Below, piece by piece: positions 1 to 8,225 of a stretch of 42,523 bases of DNA. The DNA is from Avoscillospira sp045579045. GTDB taxonomy: Bacteria > Bacillota > Clostridia > Oscillospirales > Oscillospiraceae. Position numbers and translations under genes: made by a program. The notes beneath the pieces were generated by a model. It saw only the letters and a list, made by a program, of their open reading frames with translations. It made no database searches and had not been told where the DNA came from. Position 1 is the first letter of the stretch. Each line of letters starts with the position of its first letter. The DNA is taken from contig JAZNLL010000063.1 in assembly GCA_045579045.1 (NCBI GenBank), positions 1-42,523 on the forward strand, given 5' to 3'.

Positions 1-5
1 AAAAA

Positions 6-34
6 AGAGAGATGCCTTTGGCATCTCTCTTTTT
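6..34 (+). terminator. Rho-independent terminator of a gene to the left
   Basis: Arms AGAGAGATGCC (6-16) and GGCATCTCTCT (20-30) form an 11-bp stem with a 3-nt loop, followed by a T run. A second A run precedes the stem, so it could work in both directions. The gene it ends lies outside the window. Confidence 0.75.
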
Positions 35-35
35 G

Positions 36-213
36 GGTGACCGCTTCCGCCGGAGGTTCCCTCCGGCGGGGGACGTTTGCGAGCGCTGCCGGTGGCAGAT
101 GAAGCGAGCAAAAAGGAGTGGCAGACACTTGCCTTTGCACAAGCGAAGCGAAGGGCAAAGGCTTAGTGTCAACAGGACACCAAAATAACCAAATGCCTAC
201 GGCATTTGGAACA
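36..213. repeat. Hairpin-rich intergenic stretch, no gene seen
   Basis: Several perfect or near-perfect inverted repeats are packed here: CCGCCGGAG/CTCCGGCGG (47-55 and 61-69); GACACT plus GCCTTTGC against GCAAAGGC plus AGTGTC (124-138 and 155-170); GTGTC/GACAC (166-170 and 176-180); and CCAAATGCC/GGCATTTGG (189-209). The last is followed on the minus strand by TTATTTT, and probably ends the small minus-strand gene at 214-372. The others look like REP/MITE-type intergenic palindromes. No convincing open frame with a ribosome site is present. Confidence 0.5.
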
Positions 214-372
214 TTATTCTCCCTCTTGCTGAACAAACGGCAGAACTTTCAATTCCAGTTCTTCCGAATTCAAATACAACTCCTCACATTCCTGCTGTGC
301 CACAATCAATTCATTTATCGCCTTTTCCGTGGCACGAAACAGTTTCAGATACATTTCCTTATAATCCGGCAT
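214..372 (-). CDS. Small hypothetical acidic protein (52 aa)
   Basis: The frame begins MPDYKEMYLKLFRATEKA and ends in an acidic, Glu/Gln-rich tail. It has ATG at 370-372 and an AAGAGGTG ribosome site (378-385) at good spacing on the minus strand. The predicted protein is a single amphipathic helix pattern with regularly spaced Leu and Glu, no signal peptide and no membrane segment. I recall very similar 50-60 residue proteins in gut Oscillospiraceae, but no function is known to me. A terminator hairpin (189-209) follows. It is divergent from the next gene. Confidence 0.65.
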   Translation of the reverse strand: MPDYKEMYLKLFRATEKAINELIVAQQECEELYLNSEELELKVLPFVQQEGE

Positions 373-407
373 TTAGACACCTCTTGGATTATGGGGATTA
401 TATCCCC

Positions 408-436
408 TTAATAACAGGCGCCCATATTGATATAAT
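408..436 (+). promoter_or_regulatory. Probable sigmaA promoter
   Basis: A perfect -10 TATAAT (431-436) lies 17 bp from a weak -35 TTAATA (408-413). It points at the small gene starting at 459. A GGGGAT/ATCCCC hairpin lies just upstream, between the two divergent small genes. Confidence 0.5.
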
Positions 437-458
437 GGCGAAAAGGAGGACTGATTTT

Positions 459-680
459 ATGAAACATATTTCCGCAAAACTCGACATCGAAGCCTATATT
501 AAATTCCGATATATTTGCCGATGCCACTACTATCGACCAATGACCAAACAGTTGGCTCGTCTTGCTATGCAATTCATTGCCGATTACGAAAAAGAACACG
601 GTGACATCTTCCTTGAAGAATACACATCAGACCATATTGCAAACACCCAAAAATCATGCTATATTGAAAAAAACGAATGA
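459..680 (+). CDS. Small hypothetical protein (73 aa)
   Basis: Starts at ATG 459, preceded by AAAAGGAGGA (441-450). The frame stays open further upstream, but only this start has a ribosome site. The protein is basic in its first half (MKHISAKLDIEAYIKFRYI) and ends with a charged tail, with scattered Cys and His. I recognise no domain and give no function. It may be co-transcribed with the thioesterase 16 bp downstream from the promoter at 408-436. It has more A/T-ending codons than its neighbours, which could mean a recently acquired gene. Confidence 0.55.
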   Translation: MKHISAKLDIEAYIKFRYICRCHYYRPMTKQLARLAMQFIADYEKEHGDIFLEEYTSDHIANTQKSCYIEKNE

Positions 681-696
681 ACGCGAGGAAACTGCT

Positions 697-1167
697 ATGA
701 CCACCGAAGCCAAAACCGTTGACCAGTCCAGAACAGAAGTTGTCCATCTGGTGCGTCCCACCCATCTGAACGGCGCAAACCGCCTGTTTGGCGGCATTCT
801 CATGCAGTGGATCGATGAAGTGGCAGGAATCGTTGCCAAGCGGCACTCCGGCTGCAATGTCACCACCGCCTCTGTGGACAATCTGACCTTCCTCAGCGGT
901 GCTTACCAGAACGAAATGATCGTAATCAAAGGCAAGCTCACATGGGTCGGCACCTCTTCCATGGAAGTCTGCGTGGACACTTATGTGGAGAACCTCTCCG
1001 GTGAGCGCACCCACATCAACAATGCCTATTTCATGATGGTGGCACTGGACAAGCAGGACAAGCCCGTCAAAGTCCCCCGTCTGACCCTGCAGACGGAGGA
1101 AGAGCATCGGGCATGGGTGGACGGAGAAGCCCACCGCCTGCAGCGACTGCAAAACAAACGCATCTGA
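697..1167 (+). CDS. Acyl-CoA thioesterase, hotdog fold (156 aa)
   Basis: Hydrolyses acyl-CoA thioesters to free acid and CoA in the cytoplasm; the natural substrate cannot be told from sequence. ATG 697 follows GAGGAA (685-690). The single hotdog domain carries the family pattern NRLFGGILMQWIDEVAG (about residues 27-43), whose G-G-x-L-x-x-x-x-D segment forms the CoA-binding helix and contains the catalytic acidic residue. TTASVDNLTFL follows as the next strand. Its length is that of a single-domain YciA/BACH-type enzyme. It ends at a shared bidirectional terminator facing divIVA. Family sure, specificity unknown. Confidence 0.85.
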   Translation: MTTEAKTVDQSRTEVVHLVRPTHLNGANRLFGGILMQWIDEVAGIVAKRHSGCNVTTASVDNLTFLSGAYQNEMIVIKGKLTWVGTSSMEVCVDTYVENLSGERTHINNAYFMMVALDKQDKPVKVPRLTLQTEEEHRAWVDGEAHRLQRLQNKRI

Positions 1168-1172
1168 ATCAA

Positions 1173-1198
1173 AAAAGCCACCCTTTTGGGTGGCTTTT
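1173..1198. terminator. Bidirectional Rho-independent terminator
   Basis: Arms AAAAGCCACCC (1173-1183) and GGGTGGCTTTT (1188-1198) with a TTTT loop. T runs on both strands let it end the thioesterase gene (plus) and the long miaB-to-divIVA operon (minus). Confidence 0.9.
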
Positions 1199-1201
1199 AT
1201 T

Positions 1202-1903
1202 TTATCCGTTGGTGGGATCGTAATTGTTGCCGAACTGGAGGTTGCTGAACTTCATGGTGCTGTCCATGGGAGTGGGCTTTTCCTCCACGGGAGCGGGTTC
1301 CTCGATATCCATGAGACGGTTGAGGTTCTGCTCGATCTCGTTGGCGATATCCTCGGTAGTCTCGCGGACAGGCTCGGTCTTGACCACGACCAGAGGTGCT
1401 TCCTCTTCATCATAGTTGAAGGGCTTTCTCTTGGCCTGCTTGGGCTCGGTGACGGACAGGTCACGGTTCTTCAGCTTTTCCAACAGTTCCAGATGACCCT
1501 TGATGTCCTGCTCGATCTGCTCGATGAAGCTGCGGGCGGTGAGCTTTGCATTGTTCATGCGCTCTTCTTCCTCAGCTTCCACGGCATCGGCCAGCTTGGA
1601 CTGGGCAGACTGCTCGGCCTCATTGACGATATGGGCGCTCTTGCGCCCGGCCTCTGCCACCATGGCATCGGCAGTCCGCTGGGCAGACAGCAGCGCCTTA
1701 CGCATGCTCTGCTCCTGGCTGCGGTACTCTTCCAGCTTCTCGACCAAGACCTTCATCTTGCTCTTGAGCACGGCATTTTCCTTATAAAGGGTGATGTAAT
1801 CCTCTGCCAGAGGCTCGAGGAATTCATCCACCGTCTGCATGTCATAGCCGCCAAAGACAGCTTTGACAAAGGTTTTTTCCTGAATTTCCTGGGGTGTAAA
1901 CAT
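1202..1903 (-). CDS. divIVA: DivIVA-domain cell-division protein (233 aa)
   Basis: Membrane-curvature-sensing coiled-coil protein that marks division sites and poles in Gram-positive bacteria. The N-terminal DivIVA signature MFTPQEIQEKTF...FGGYDMQTVDEFLE (residues 1-30) is followed by a coiled coil (about 31-140) with Glu/Lys/Ala heptads. The C-terminal third (about 150-233) is acidic and looks disordered. ATG at 1901-1903 has AGGAGG just upstream. It is the last gene of the leftward operon, 18 bp after sepF, which fits shared septum work. The symbol reflects domain identity; orthology to the B. subtilis gene rather than a GpsB-like paralogue is inferred. Confidence 0.88.
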   Translation of the reverse strand: MFTPQEIQEKTFVKAVFGGYDMQTVDEFLEPLAEDYITLYKENAVLKSKMKVLVEKLEEYRSQEQSMRKALLSAQRTADAMVAEAGRKSAHIVNEAEQSAQSKLADAVEAEEEERMNNAKLTARSFIEQIEQDIKGHLELLEKLKNRDLSVTEPKQAKRKPFNYDEEEAPLVVVKTEPVRETTEDIANEIEQNLNRLMDIEEPAPVEEKPTPMDSTMKFSNLQFGNNYDPTNG

Positions 1904-1921
1904 CGTTAAAGTACCTCCTGC

Positions 1922-2416
1922 TTACAGATACAGACCGCTGTTTTCCAGTTCGTCGATCAGGTCACCGACGATGTCCATGTTGTAAGGGGTGATGAGATAG
2001 GTTGAAATGGCGATTTTCTTGATCTTGCCATCCAGCGCATAGGCGCAGCCGGAAAGGAAGTCCACCAGACGGCGAGCCACATCCTTATTGGTTGCTTCCA
2101 TATTGAGCACGACAGCATGCTTGCTGCGCAGATGCTCAGCGATCTCGGAGACGTTGTCGAAGCGGTCGGGCTTCACCAGAACCACCTGCATCTGAGCGGT
2201 GGTGGCGATATTGACCACCTTGCTGTCGCTGCTGCGGCGGCCGATGGTGGGACGGGAGCTTACATCCTCCGTGACATCGTCAAAAACGGATACACGGGGT
2301 GCAGTATTGGCACGGGATGCTCTGGGACGCTCCTCCAGGTCAAAATCATCATCAAAATCGTCTTCGTCCTCTGCGTAAGGGCGAGCCAGCTTCTTCAGTT
2401 CATCCATGAATCCCAT
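1922..2416 (-). CDS. sepF: Cell division protein SepF (164 aa)
   Basis: SepF bundles FtsZ and tethers it to the membrane. ATG at 2414-2416 gives MGFMDELKKLARPY, the usual amphipathic membrane-binding N-terminus, and has GGAGG in front; a longer frame upstream lacks both. An acidic, low-complexity linker (about residues 14-70) follows. The SepF core is at about 75-164 with VVLVKPDRFDNVSEIAEHL, VVLNMEATN and RRLVDFLSGCAYALDG, ending at ISTYLITPYNMDI. Length is typical. It sits between yggS and divIVA, as in many Firmicutes. Confidence 0.93.
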   Translation of the reverse strand: MGFMDELKKLARPYAEDEDDFDDDFDLEERPRASRANTAPRVSVFDDVTEDVSSRPTIGRRSSDSKVVNIATTAQMQVVLVKPDRFDNVSEIAEHLRSKHAVVLNMEATNKDVARRLVDFLSGCAYALDGKIKKIAISTYLITPYNMDIVGDLIDELENSGLYL

Positions 2417-2441
2417 TGCAAAAATTCCTCCAAAAACTTGG

Positions 2442-3143
2442 TTATTTCTGATAATTTCGGGCACCGAAAATGGCGGTTCCCACTCGAATCATGGTGCTGC
2501 CGTGGGCGATGGCATCGGCATAATCGTCGCTCATACCCATAGATAGGCATACCATATTCACATTATCGTATTTTTTTGCACTTATGTCAACATAAAGTTG
2601 ATACATTTGTGCAAAATATGCGGAATTTCCTCCCGGTTCTTCGGAAATCGGGGGAATTGCCATCAATCCGCACAGTCTGCAATGGGGATATTGGCTCATT
2701 TTGGAGGCCACTTCCATGACATCGTCGGCGTGATAACCGGATTTGCTTTCCTCCAGACCCACATTGACCTCCAACAGGATATCCTGTACAATATCCAGTT
2801 TTGCGGCCTGTTTTTCAATACATTCCAGCAATTCCGGACGGTCGACGGACTGAATCAGATCCACCTTGCCCACCACCTGCTTGACCTTGTTGGTCTGCAG
2901 ATGACCGATGAAATGGACGGGCTTTCCCTCATAGGCGCCCTGCGGCTGCTTCTGCAGCAATTCCTGGACCCGGTTTTCGCCGCAGCAGTCCACACCGGCT
3001 GCCACCGCCTCTTTGACGGCATCGGCATCATTCATTTTCGTGGCGGCGCAGAGCTGAATTTCCTTGGGGTCTCTGCCGGCAGTCAAAGCCGCCTGTTCCA
3101 TTTCCTTCTTAATTTTGGCAATGTTTTCCGCGATATGACCCAT
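2442..3143 (-). CDS. yggS: YggS-family PLP homeostasis protein (233 aa)
   Basis: Pyridoxal-phosphate-binding TIM-barrel protein that controls cellular PLP level and so amino-acid metabolism; it has no known catalytic reaction. The start MGHIAENIAKIKKEME (ATG 3141-3143) lies one base after the stop of the upstream gene (TGATATG). LCAATKMNDAD holds the PLP-binding Lys near residue 37, and GENRVQELLQK (about 58-68) is the next family signature. HFIGHLQTNK, QSVDRPELLECI, MAIPP and LSMGMSDDY follow in family order. It is full length. The longer frame upstream is the overlapping adaptor gene in another frame. Confidence 0.92.
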   Translation of the reverse strand: MGHIAENIAKIKKEMEQAALTAGRDPKEIQLCAATKMNDADAVKEAVAAGVDCCGENRVQELLQKQPQGAYEGKPVHFIGHLQTNKVKQVVGKVDLIQSVDRPELLECIEKQAAKLDIVQDILLEVNVGLEESKSGYHADDVMEVASKMSQYPHCRLCGLMAIPPISEEPGGNSAYFAQMYQLYVDISAKKYDNVNMVCLSMGMSDDYADAIAHGSTMIRVGTAIFGARNYQK

Positions 3144-3144
3144 A

Positions 3145-4356
3145 TCAGCGCACCACCTTTCCATCATAGAGGTTTTTCGCACCGACGATGATCTCATCGC
3201 CGGGCCAGAGGTTGTCCGTGGAGGTTTTATCCTTGACCGCCACATAGCTTTCGCCGTTGTCATAGAGCAATTCAATGGACTTCCATACCGCCATGCTGCC
3301 TTCCAGAACGTAGACACCGGGCTGTCCGTTTTCATCCACACGGACGGCCTCCTTGGGCACCTGCAGACCGGCATAGGAGCTGAAAACGATATCGGCAGAC
3401 TGCTGACGAAGCAAAGTCGCCTCCTGCATATATTTATCGCAGGAGAGCACCAAAAGGCGGCTGCCATCCACATCCTTGCCCAGCTTTTCCACCTTCATGG
3501 TCAGTTCCTGATGGAAGTCGGAGGCGAAAGAAACAGGCACTTCCTGTCCCACACGGACGTTGACCGCCTGTGCTGTGGGCACCACCGTCATATAGTACCA
3601 TGTGCTGCCGGAAATGACCTTGCCGATGGCATCCGTAGGGCCGTCGGCCGGCATAATCTCGTCGAAGCCCTCCGTGGTCATGGCACGCATGGCCTCCACG
3701 GTCAGAATGGTCTCATAGCCATCCACAGAGCCGGAGAAGTAGCCGCTCTGCCCTGCGGAAACGGTGACCGTATCACCGGAGGTATCTGCCTGCAGGCTGC
3801 TCAGTTCGGTCTTGATGGAGGCAATACGCTGATCCATGGCGGCATTGTCCTTTTCCGAGGACATACGGCGAAGAATCAAGCCCTTGATGGCAGGGCTGCG
3901 GTCGGCGGCAGAGTTCATATCCCGCCGTGCCACAAAGCGGCACATCTGCTCCAGCTGCGCCTGAATTTCCGTATCGAGAATTTTCTGACCGGACACATCG
4001 GCAGAATAGGAGGCGGCATATTTCAGCTGTTCCAGCTGCTTTTCCAGATCTTCGATGCGGTTTTCCCGATCCTGGGCAGAGCTGTTGAGATAGCCGGTGG
4101 CCAACGTCTGACCGCGGGATACCCGCTCCCCTTCCGTGACCACCATGGTGGTGATGCCGTGGCGGGTGCGAACCAGCGTTTCATCCCGCAGGACATAGCC
4201 GGTGGTATAGCTGCCGGAACCGGCCTCATACTCCATGGCAACCGCTGTTGTCAGCGGAGAATACACGGCGGAGAATATGTAGTAGCCAAAATAGCAAATA
4301 ACTGCCGCAAGGAAGATCCAGAGGACGACCTTGGTATAAACTTTTCCCTGTTTCAT
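3145..4356 (-). CDS. HlyD-like membrane-anchored protein (403 aa)
   Basis: ATG 4354-4356 with GGGAGG seven bases upstream gives MKQGKVYTKVVLWIFLAAV, one N-terminal membrane anchor (about residues 8-31). An extracellular part follows with a split lipoyl/barrel-sandwich pattern typical of HlyD-type adaptors (GYVLRDETLVRTRHG...VVTEGERVSRGQTLATG, about 50-90). A coiled coil (about 98-185) and a returning half after about residue 200 (AGQSGYFSGSVDGYE) complete it. The C-terminal barrel includes LQVPKEAVRVDENG. In related Clostridia the same gene lies between hfq and yggS-sepF. With no transporter next to it, a role in export or in the cell envelope at division sites is only an inference. Confidence 0.75.
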   Translation of the reverse strand: MKQGKVYTKVVLWIFLAAVICYFGYYIFSAVYSPLTTAVAMEYEAGSGSYTTGYVLRDETLVRTRHGITTMVVTEGERVSRGQTLATGYLNSSAQDRENRIEDLEKQLEQLKYAASYSADVSGQKILDTEIQAQLEQMCRFVARRDMNSAADRSPAIKGLILRRMSSEKDNAAMDQRIASIKTELSSLQADTSGDTVTVSAGQSGYFSGSVDGYETILTVEAMRAMTTEGFDEIMPADGPTDAIGKVISGSTWYYMTVVPTAQAVNVRVGQEVPVSFASDFHQELTMKVEKLGKDVDGSRLLVLSCDKYMQEATLLRQQSADIVFSSYAGLQVPKEAVRVDENGQPGVYVLEGSMAVWKSIELLYDNGESYVAVKDKTSTDNLWPGDEIIVGAKNLYDGKVVR

Positions 4357-4382
4357 ATTGCCTCCCTTGGGCAGCATTCTCC

Positions 4383-4610
4383 TCAGCAGGCGGCTCTGGC
4401 GCTGACGGCCTCCGCCGGCTGGATGGTGGAGATTGCATGCTTGTAAATGAGATTTTGTCTGCCCTCCGATAAGATCAGCACGGCAAACTGGTCAAAGCTC
4501 AGAATGGTACCCCGCAGCTGAAAGCCGTTCATGAGAAATACGGTGACGGGGGTCTTGTCCTTTCTGGCCTGATTGAGGAAACGATCCTGTAAATTTTCGG
4601 GTTTTGTCAT
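4383..4610 (-). CDS. hfq: RNA chaperone Hfq (75 aa)
   Basis: Hexameric Sm-like protein that binds small RNAs and A-rich mRNA. The N-terminal LQDRFLNQARKDK carries the U-binding proximal-face residues. The Sm1 motif spans FLMNGFQLRGTILSFDQF, and Sm2 includes the YKHA signature (YKHAISTI, about residues 56-63). The C-terminal tail is very short, as in Gram-positive Hfq. GGAG precedes ATG 4608-4610. It lies 72 bp after miaA, the classic miaA-hfq order, and 26 bp before the adaptor gene. Confidence 0.95.
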   Translation of the reverse strand: MTKPENLQDRFLNQARKDKTPVTVFLMNGFQLRGTILSFDQFAVLILSEGRQNLIYKHAISTIQPAEAVSARAAC

Positions 4611-4682
4611 GGGGCATTACTCCTTTTTCTTTTGATATCCCCATGATTTTACCTTGTTTGCTCTGTCAATTGCTGTCGAAGC

Positions 4683-5612
4683 TCAGTTCTCCAGCATTTC
4701 TTTTGCCGCCTGCACGGCTTTTTCCAGGCTGACCGGTTCTTTGTGGTACAGCCAATGCATCTGCTCGTTGCGGCGGAACCATGTCAGCTGCCGCTTGGCA
4801 TAGCGGCGGCTCTCCTGCTTGATCTTTTCCACCGCTTCTTCCATGGTCATTTCCCCACGGAGAGCTGCCATGGGTTCTTTATAGCCGATGGCCTGCAGAC
4901 CTGTGGCGGTGGCAGGGATGCCCTCTTTCAAAAGGGCTTCGATCTCTGCCAGCAACCCCTGCTCCAGCATCACATCCACACGGCGGTCGATACGGCTGTA
5001 AAGTTCTGCCCGGTCTGCAAAATCCAGACCCAGCCAGAAGGCTTCGTGCTTAGGCGGTACCTGCTGCGTTTCCAGATTGTGCCGGGTGATGGTCTTACCC
5101 GTCTCCAGATAGACCTCGGCGGCACGGATGATCCGCCGCTTGTTGCCGGGATGGAGTCTTTCAGCACTTTCCGGGTCGAACTGCCGCAGCAGATCGATGA
5201 CGGATTCGATGCCTTTTTCTTCTGCCAGTTTTTCCAATTCCTGCCGCCGACCCGTCTCCGGATAGGGGGCAAAGGTGCGGCCTGCGATAAGGCTTTCGGC
5301 ATAGAGTCCCGTGCCGCCGCAGACGATGCAGGTCTTGCCCCGGGCAAGGATATCCTGCAAAATCGGCTCTGCCATTTCCACATACCGACCCACAGAAAAG
5401 ACTTCGTCCGGCTCCAGCACATCGATCATATGATGGGGGATGCCCTGCATCTCCTCTTGGGTGGGCTTGGCGGTGCCCACATCCATGCGGCGGTACAGCT
5501 GCATGGAATCGCAGGAAAGGACTTCGCCGTTATATGCTTTTGCCAGTTCCACCGCCATGGCGGTCTTGCCGGAGGCTGTGGGACCTACGACACAGATAAT
5601 GTTATGGTTCAT
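4683..5612 (-). CDS. miaA: tRNA dimethylallyltransferase MiaA (309 aa)
   Basis: Transfers the dimethylallyl group from DMAPP to N6 of A37 in tRNAs reading UNN codons, giving i6A, the substrate of MiaB encoded at the head of this operon. The P-loop VVGPTASGKTAMAVELA is at about residues 8-24. DSMQLYRRMDVGTAKPT follows as the catalytic/substrate motif, with IPHHMIDV and CGGTGLYAESLI next. The tRNA-binding end includes TATGLQAIGYKE and RRYAKRQLTWFRR. Its start overlaps the mutL stop (TAATG), so translation is probably coupled. Length is normal. Confidence 0.96.
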   Translation of the reverse strand: MNHNIICVVGPTASGKTAMAVELAKAYNGEVLSCDSMQLYRRMDVGTAKPTQEEMQGIPHHMIDVLEPDEVFSVGRYVEMAEPILQDILARGKTCIVCGGTGLYAESLIAGRTFAPYPETGRRQELEKLAEEKGIESVIDLLRQFDPESAERLHPGNKRRIIRAAEVYLETGKTITRHNLETQQVPPKHEAFWLGLDFADRAELYSRIDRRVDVMLEQGLLAEIEALLKEGIPATATGLQAIGYKEPMAALRGEMTMEEAVEKIKQESRRYAKRQLTWFRRNEQMHWLYHKEPVSLEKAVQAAKEMLEN

Positions 5613-7498
5613 TACGACCTCTTAAACTGTTTTTCCAGTTGTTTTTTTGTCAGAGTGATCATGACCGGTCTGCCGTGGGGGCAGTAGCGGATATCGTCTC
5701 TGGTCATGACCTGCTTCACAAGGCTGTCACGCTCCTTGGGTTCTGTGTGCCAGCCGGCCTTGATGGCGGCCTTGCAGGCGATGGTATGGAACATCTCATC
5801 CCGCAGAACGGCAGGGTCTTTGGTCGCTCCCTCCATGAGAGAGACTGCCAGTTCCTGCAAAGTGCTTTCTGCCTGGCTTTCATCCAGATCGGCAGGAATT
5901 TGACGCACCAGAAGCACACCGTCACCGAAGTCCTCACACTCATAGCCGAACTGCTCCAGAAGAGCAGGGTCATTGAGAAGGGCTGCCTTTTCTTCCACGG
6001 TGACAGTCACAGAAAGGGGTGTCAGCAGCCGCTGGGCCATGACGGGGGCATTGGCTTTTTTCAAATCTTCGAAGAGAATCCGCTCGTGGGCGGCATGCTT
6101 ATCGAGGAAGAACACTTCTTCCCCCTGCTGGATGATGATATAGGTATCCAGTACTTCGCCCACAACGCGATAAGGGATCTCCTTGGGCAGTTCCAGCACT
6201 TCCTGCTTGGGTTCTTCCGCCTTGGGAGGCTCCGGTGCTTCCTGCACAGGAGGCGCATAGACCGTGGCGGTACGGAAAGCAGGTTCTGCCTTTACAGGGA
6301 CTTGAACTTCCTGATGCACCACAGGAGCGGTGGGCTTCTCCACAGGTTTGGGCTCCAGCGCCTTTGCCACAGGCGGCGCCACAGGCGTCTGCGGCTTCTG
6401 GGCAACGGTCTGGGTGAAGGCCTTGAACTGGGTGGTGTTCATGGTGCGGAAGGTCTCCTGCTTGGGGGCGGGAGTGGGTTTTTCCACCTTCAGCTGCATC
6501 TCCGGTCGGCCGGGGTGCTTGTTGAGGGCAGACATGACACCATAGCGGATGCAGTCAAAGACCGCCCGCTCATTGGCGAATTTCACTTCTGTCTTTGCCG
6601 GGTGGACGTTTACATCCACCAGCTCTTTGGGCAGTTCCAGACACAGGACGCAGCCGGGGAATCTGCCGGACATAATCCGATTTTCATAGGCTTCTTCAAA
6701 GGCAGCGGTCATGAGCCGGGATTTCACCGGACGGCCGTTGACGAAAAACTGCTGATAGTTGCGGTTACCTCTGGTGGCAGTGGGCTTGGTCACGAAGCCG
6801 GAGACAGAAAAGTTTTCCCACTTTCCATTGACAGGCAGCATATCCACCGCCAGCTGACGGCCAAAGACCTGATAGACGGTACCATGGAGGTCGCCGCTGC
6901 CGGCGGTCTGCAGAACGGTTTCGCCGTCTTTCACCAGACGGAATGCCACCTCGGGATGGGCCAGCGCCTGCCGCTGCAAAACACCTGCCACATGGGAGCT
7001 TTCCACCGTATCCCGTTTCATGAATTTCATCCGGGCAGGGGTATTATAGAACAGGTCACGGACCACGATGGTGGTGCCATCGGGACAGCCGGCAGGACTC
7101 TGCTCCAGAACATTGCCTGCCTCCACACGAAGGCTGACGCCTTCGCCGTCGGCAGTCTTGGTCAAAAGATCGATTTTGGAAACGGCAGAAATGGCAGCCA
7201 ACGCTTCACCACGGAAGCCTAAAGTTCCGATGGCGGCCAGATCTTCCTTGGTGCGGAGCTTGCTGGTGGCATGGCGCAGGAAGGCCGTGGGGGCATCCTC
7301 GGGGGCGATACCGCAGCCGTTATCCGTGACACGGAGATAGGTCATACCGCCGTTCTGGATTTCCACCGTCACCTGTGTGGCACCGGCATCCACGGCATTT
7401 TCCACCAGTTCCTTCACGGCAGACGCAGGACGCTCCACCACCTCACCGGCGGCGATGAGATCCGCCACATGGCGGTCAAGTTGTAAAATCTTAGCCAT
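5612..7498 (-). CDS. mutL: DNA mismatch repair protein MutL (628 aa)
   Basis: GHKL-ATPase that links MutS mismatch recognition to strand removal. The N-terminal ATPase has ELVENAVDAGAT, DNGCGI and GFRGEALAAIS (about residues 30-105). A Pro/Glu/Lys-rich linker spans about 335-440. The C-terminal domain has FLDKHAAHERILFE, the DQHA(x2)E(x4)E endonuclease motif with Lys in place of Gln, plus ACKAAIKAG and CPHGRPV, so it is probably a nicking MutL as in other bacteria without MutH. GAGGTG overlapping the end of the protease gene is its ribosome site. It overlaps miaA at one base. Confidence 0.95.
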   Translation of the reverse strand: MAKILQLDRHVADLIAAGEVVERPASAVKELVENAVDAGATQVTVEIQNGGMTYLRVTDNGCGIAPEDAPTAFLRHATSKLRTKEDLAAIGTLGFRGEALAAISAVSKIDLLTKTADGEGVSLRVEAGNVLEQSPAGCPDGTTIVVRDLFYNTPARMKFMKRDTVESSHVAGVLQRQALAHPEVAFRLVKDGETVLQTAGSGDLHGTVYQVFGRQLAVDMLPVNGKWENFSVSGFVTKPTATRGNRNYQQFFVNGRPVKSRLMTAAFEEAYENRIMSGRFPGCVLCLELPKELVDVNVHPAKTEVKFANERAVFDCIRYGVMSALNKHPGRPEMQLKVEKPTPAPKQETFRTMNTTQFKAFTQTVAQKPQTPVAPPVAKALEPKPVEKPTAPVVHQEVQVPVKAEPAFRTATVYAPPVQEAPEPPKAEEPKQEVLELPKEIPYRVVGEVLDTYIIIQQGEEVFFLDKHAAHERILFEDLKKANAPVMAQRLLTPLSVTVTVEEKAALLNDPALLEQFGYECEDFGDGVLLVRQIPADLDESQAESTLQELAVSLMEGATKDPAVLRDEMFHTIACKAAIKAGWHTEPKERDSLVKQVMTRDDIRYCPHGRPVMITLTKKQLEKQFKRS

Positions 7499-7501
7499 AG
7501 C

Positions 7502-8212
7502 TTACACCTCGAGAAAATGCACGACTCCAAAGGAAATGCCATTGATGGTCATATGCAGAAGTATGGGTGCCCAGACGGTATTGGACTTTTCGTAAGTCCA
7601 GCCAAGGGCGATGCCTGCAGGCAGATAGGCCACGGAGGCAAGCAATATCTGCTGCCAGTCATAGAGAAATGCGAACTGCCACACATGGATGGCGGCAAAC
7701 AAAACCACAGACACGATGTAGGCAAAGATCCGGCTCTTGCGGCGGATACTGCCAAAGACCAGACCGCGCATGAGGGTCTCCTCCACCATAGGGGCAAGCA
7801 CCACGGCGCAGACGATCATGACCGTCTCATTCTGGGCAGCCAGATCCATGACCGCTTCATCGTTGAACTGAGGGATCTCGATTCCCAGCCAGCCAACGAT
7901 CAGACTGAGCAGGAAATTACCTGCATAATACAGGACAAAACCTAAAATTAACGCCTGAATCAGCTCCCAGAAACGGATATTTCGGAGGCTTCTGAGCAGA
8001 AAACGGTGGAAAATCGCCCAAACAACCAGGCAGTTTATGACAAAATAAGCAATATTTATCTGCAAATCCGTCAAATTTAAGCGAAATTTTTCATTGATCC
8101 AAGCCAAGGCAAAGCCCAGAAGCGCCACATACACAGGCAGATAACAAAAGCCTGCGATCTGCTCCGCCTTCGACAGGCCGGGACCGAGAGAATAGGATCT
8201 TGTATTTGCCAT
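7502..8212 (-). CDS. CPBP-family intramembrane metalloprotease (236 aa)
   Basis: Multi-pass membrane protein of the CAAX-protease/bacteriocin-processing (CPBP, Abi) family. Hydrophobic segments lie at about residues 20-42, 52-70, 84-110 and in the C-terminal half. The catalytic motif 1 is VEETLMRGLVFG (EExxxR, about residue 142 on) and motif 2 is FAAIHVWQF (FxxxH), both intact. AAGGAG precedes ATG 8210-8212. It sits inside the mutS-mutL operon, 13 and 3 bp from its neighbours. Substrate unknown; its presence among repair genes may be only conserved neighbourhood. Confidence 0.85.
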   Translation of the reverse strand: MANTRSYSLGPGLSKAEQIAGFCYLPVYVALLGFALAWINEKFRLNLTDLQINIAYFVINCLVVWAIFHRFLLRSLRNIRFWELIQALILGFVLYYAGNFLLSLIVGWLGIEIPQFNDEAVMDLAAQNETVMIVCAVVLAPMVEETLMRGLVFGSIRRKSRIFAYIVSVVLFAAIHVWQFAFLYDWQQILLASVAYLPAGIALGWTYEKSNTVWAPILLHMTINGISFGVVHFLEV

Positions 8213-8225
8213 GGGCGCTCCTTTC

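Noticed and set aside
4620..4680. TTGACA upstream of hfq as a promoter
   Set aside because: The nearest -10 (TAAAAT) is only 12 bp away, too short for sigmaA; the operon promoter before miaB is enough. A weak internal start cannot be excluded.
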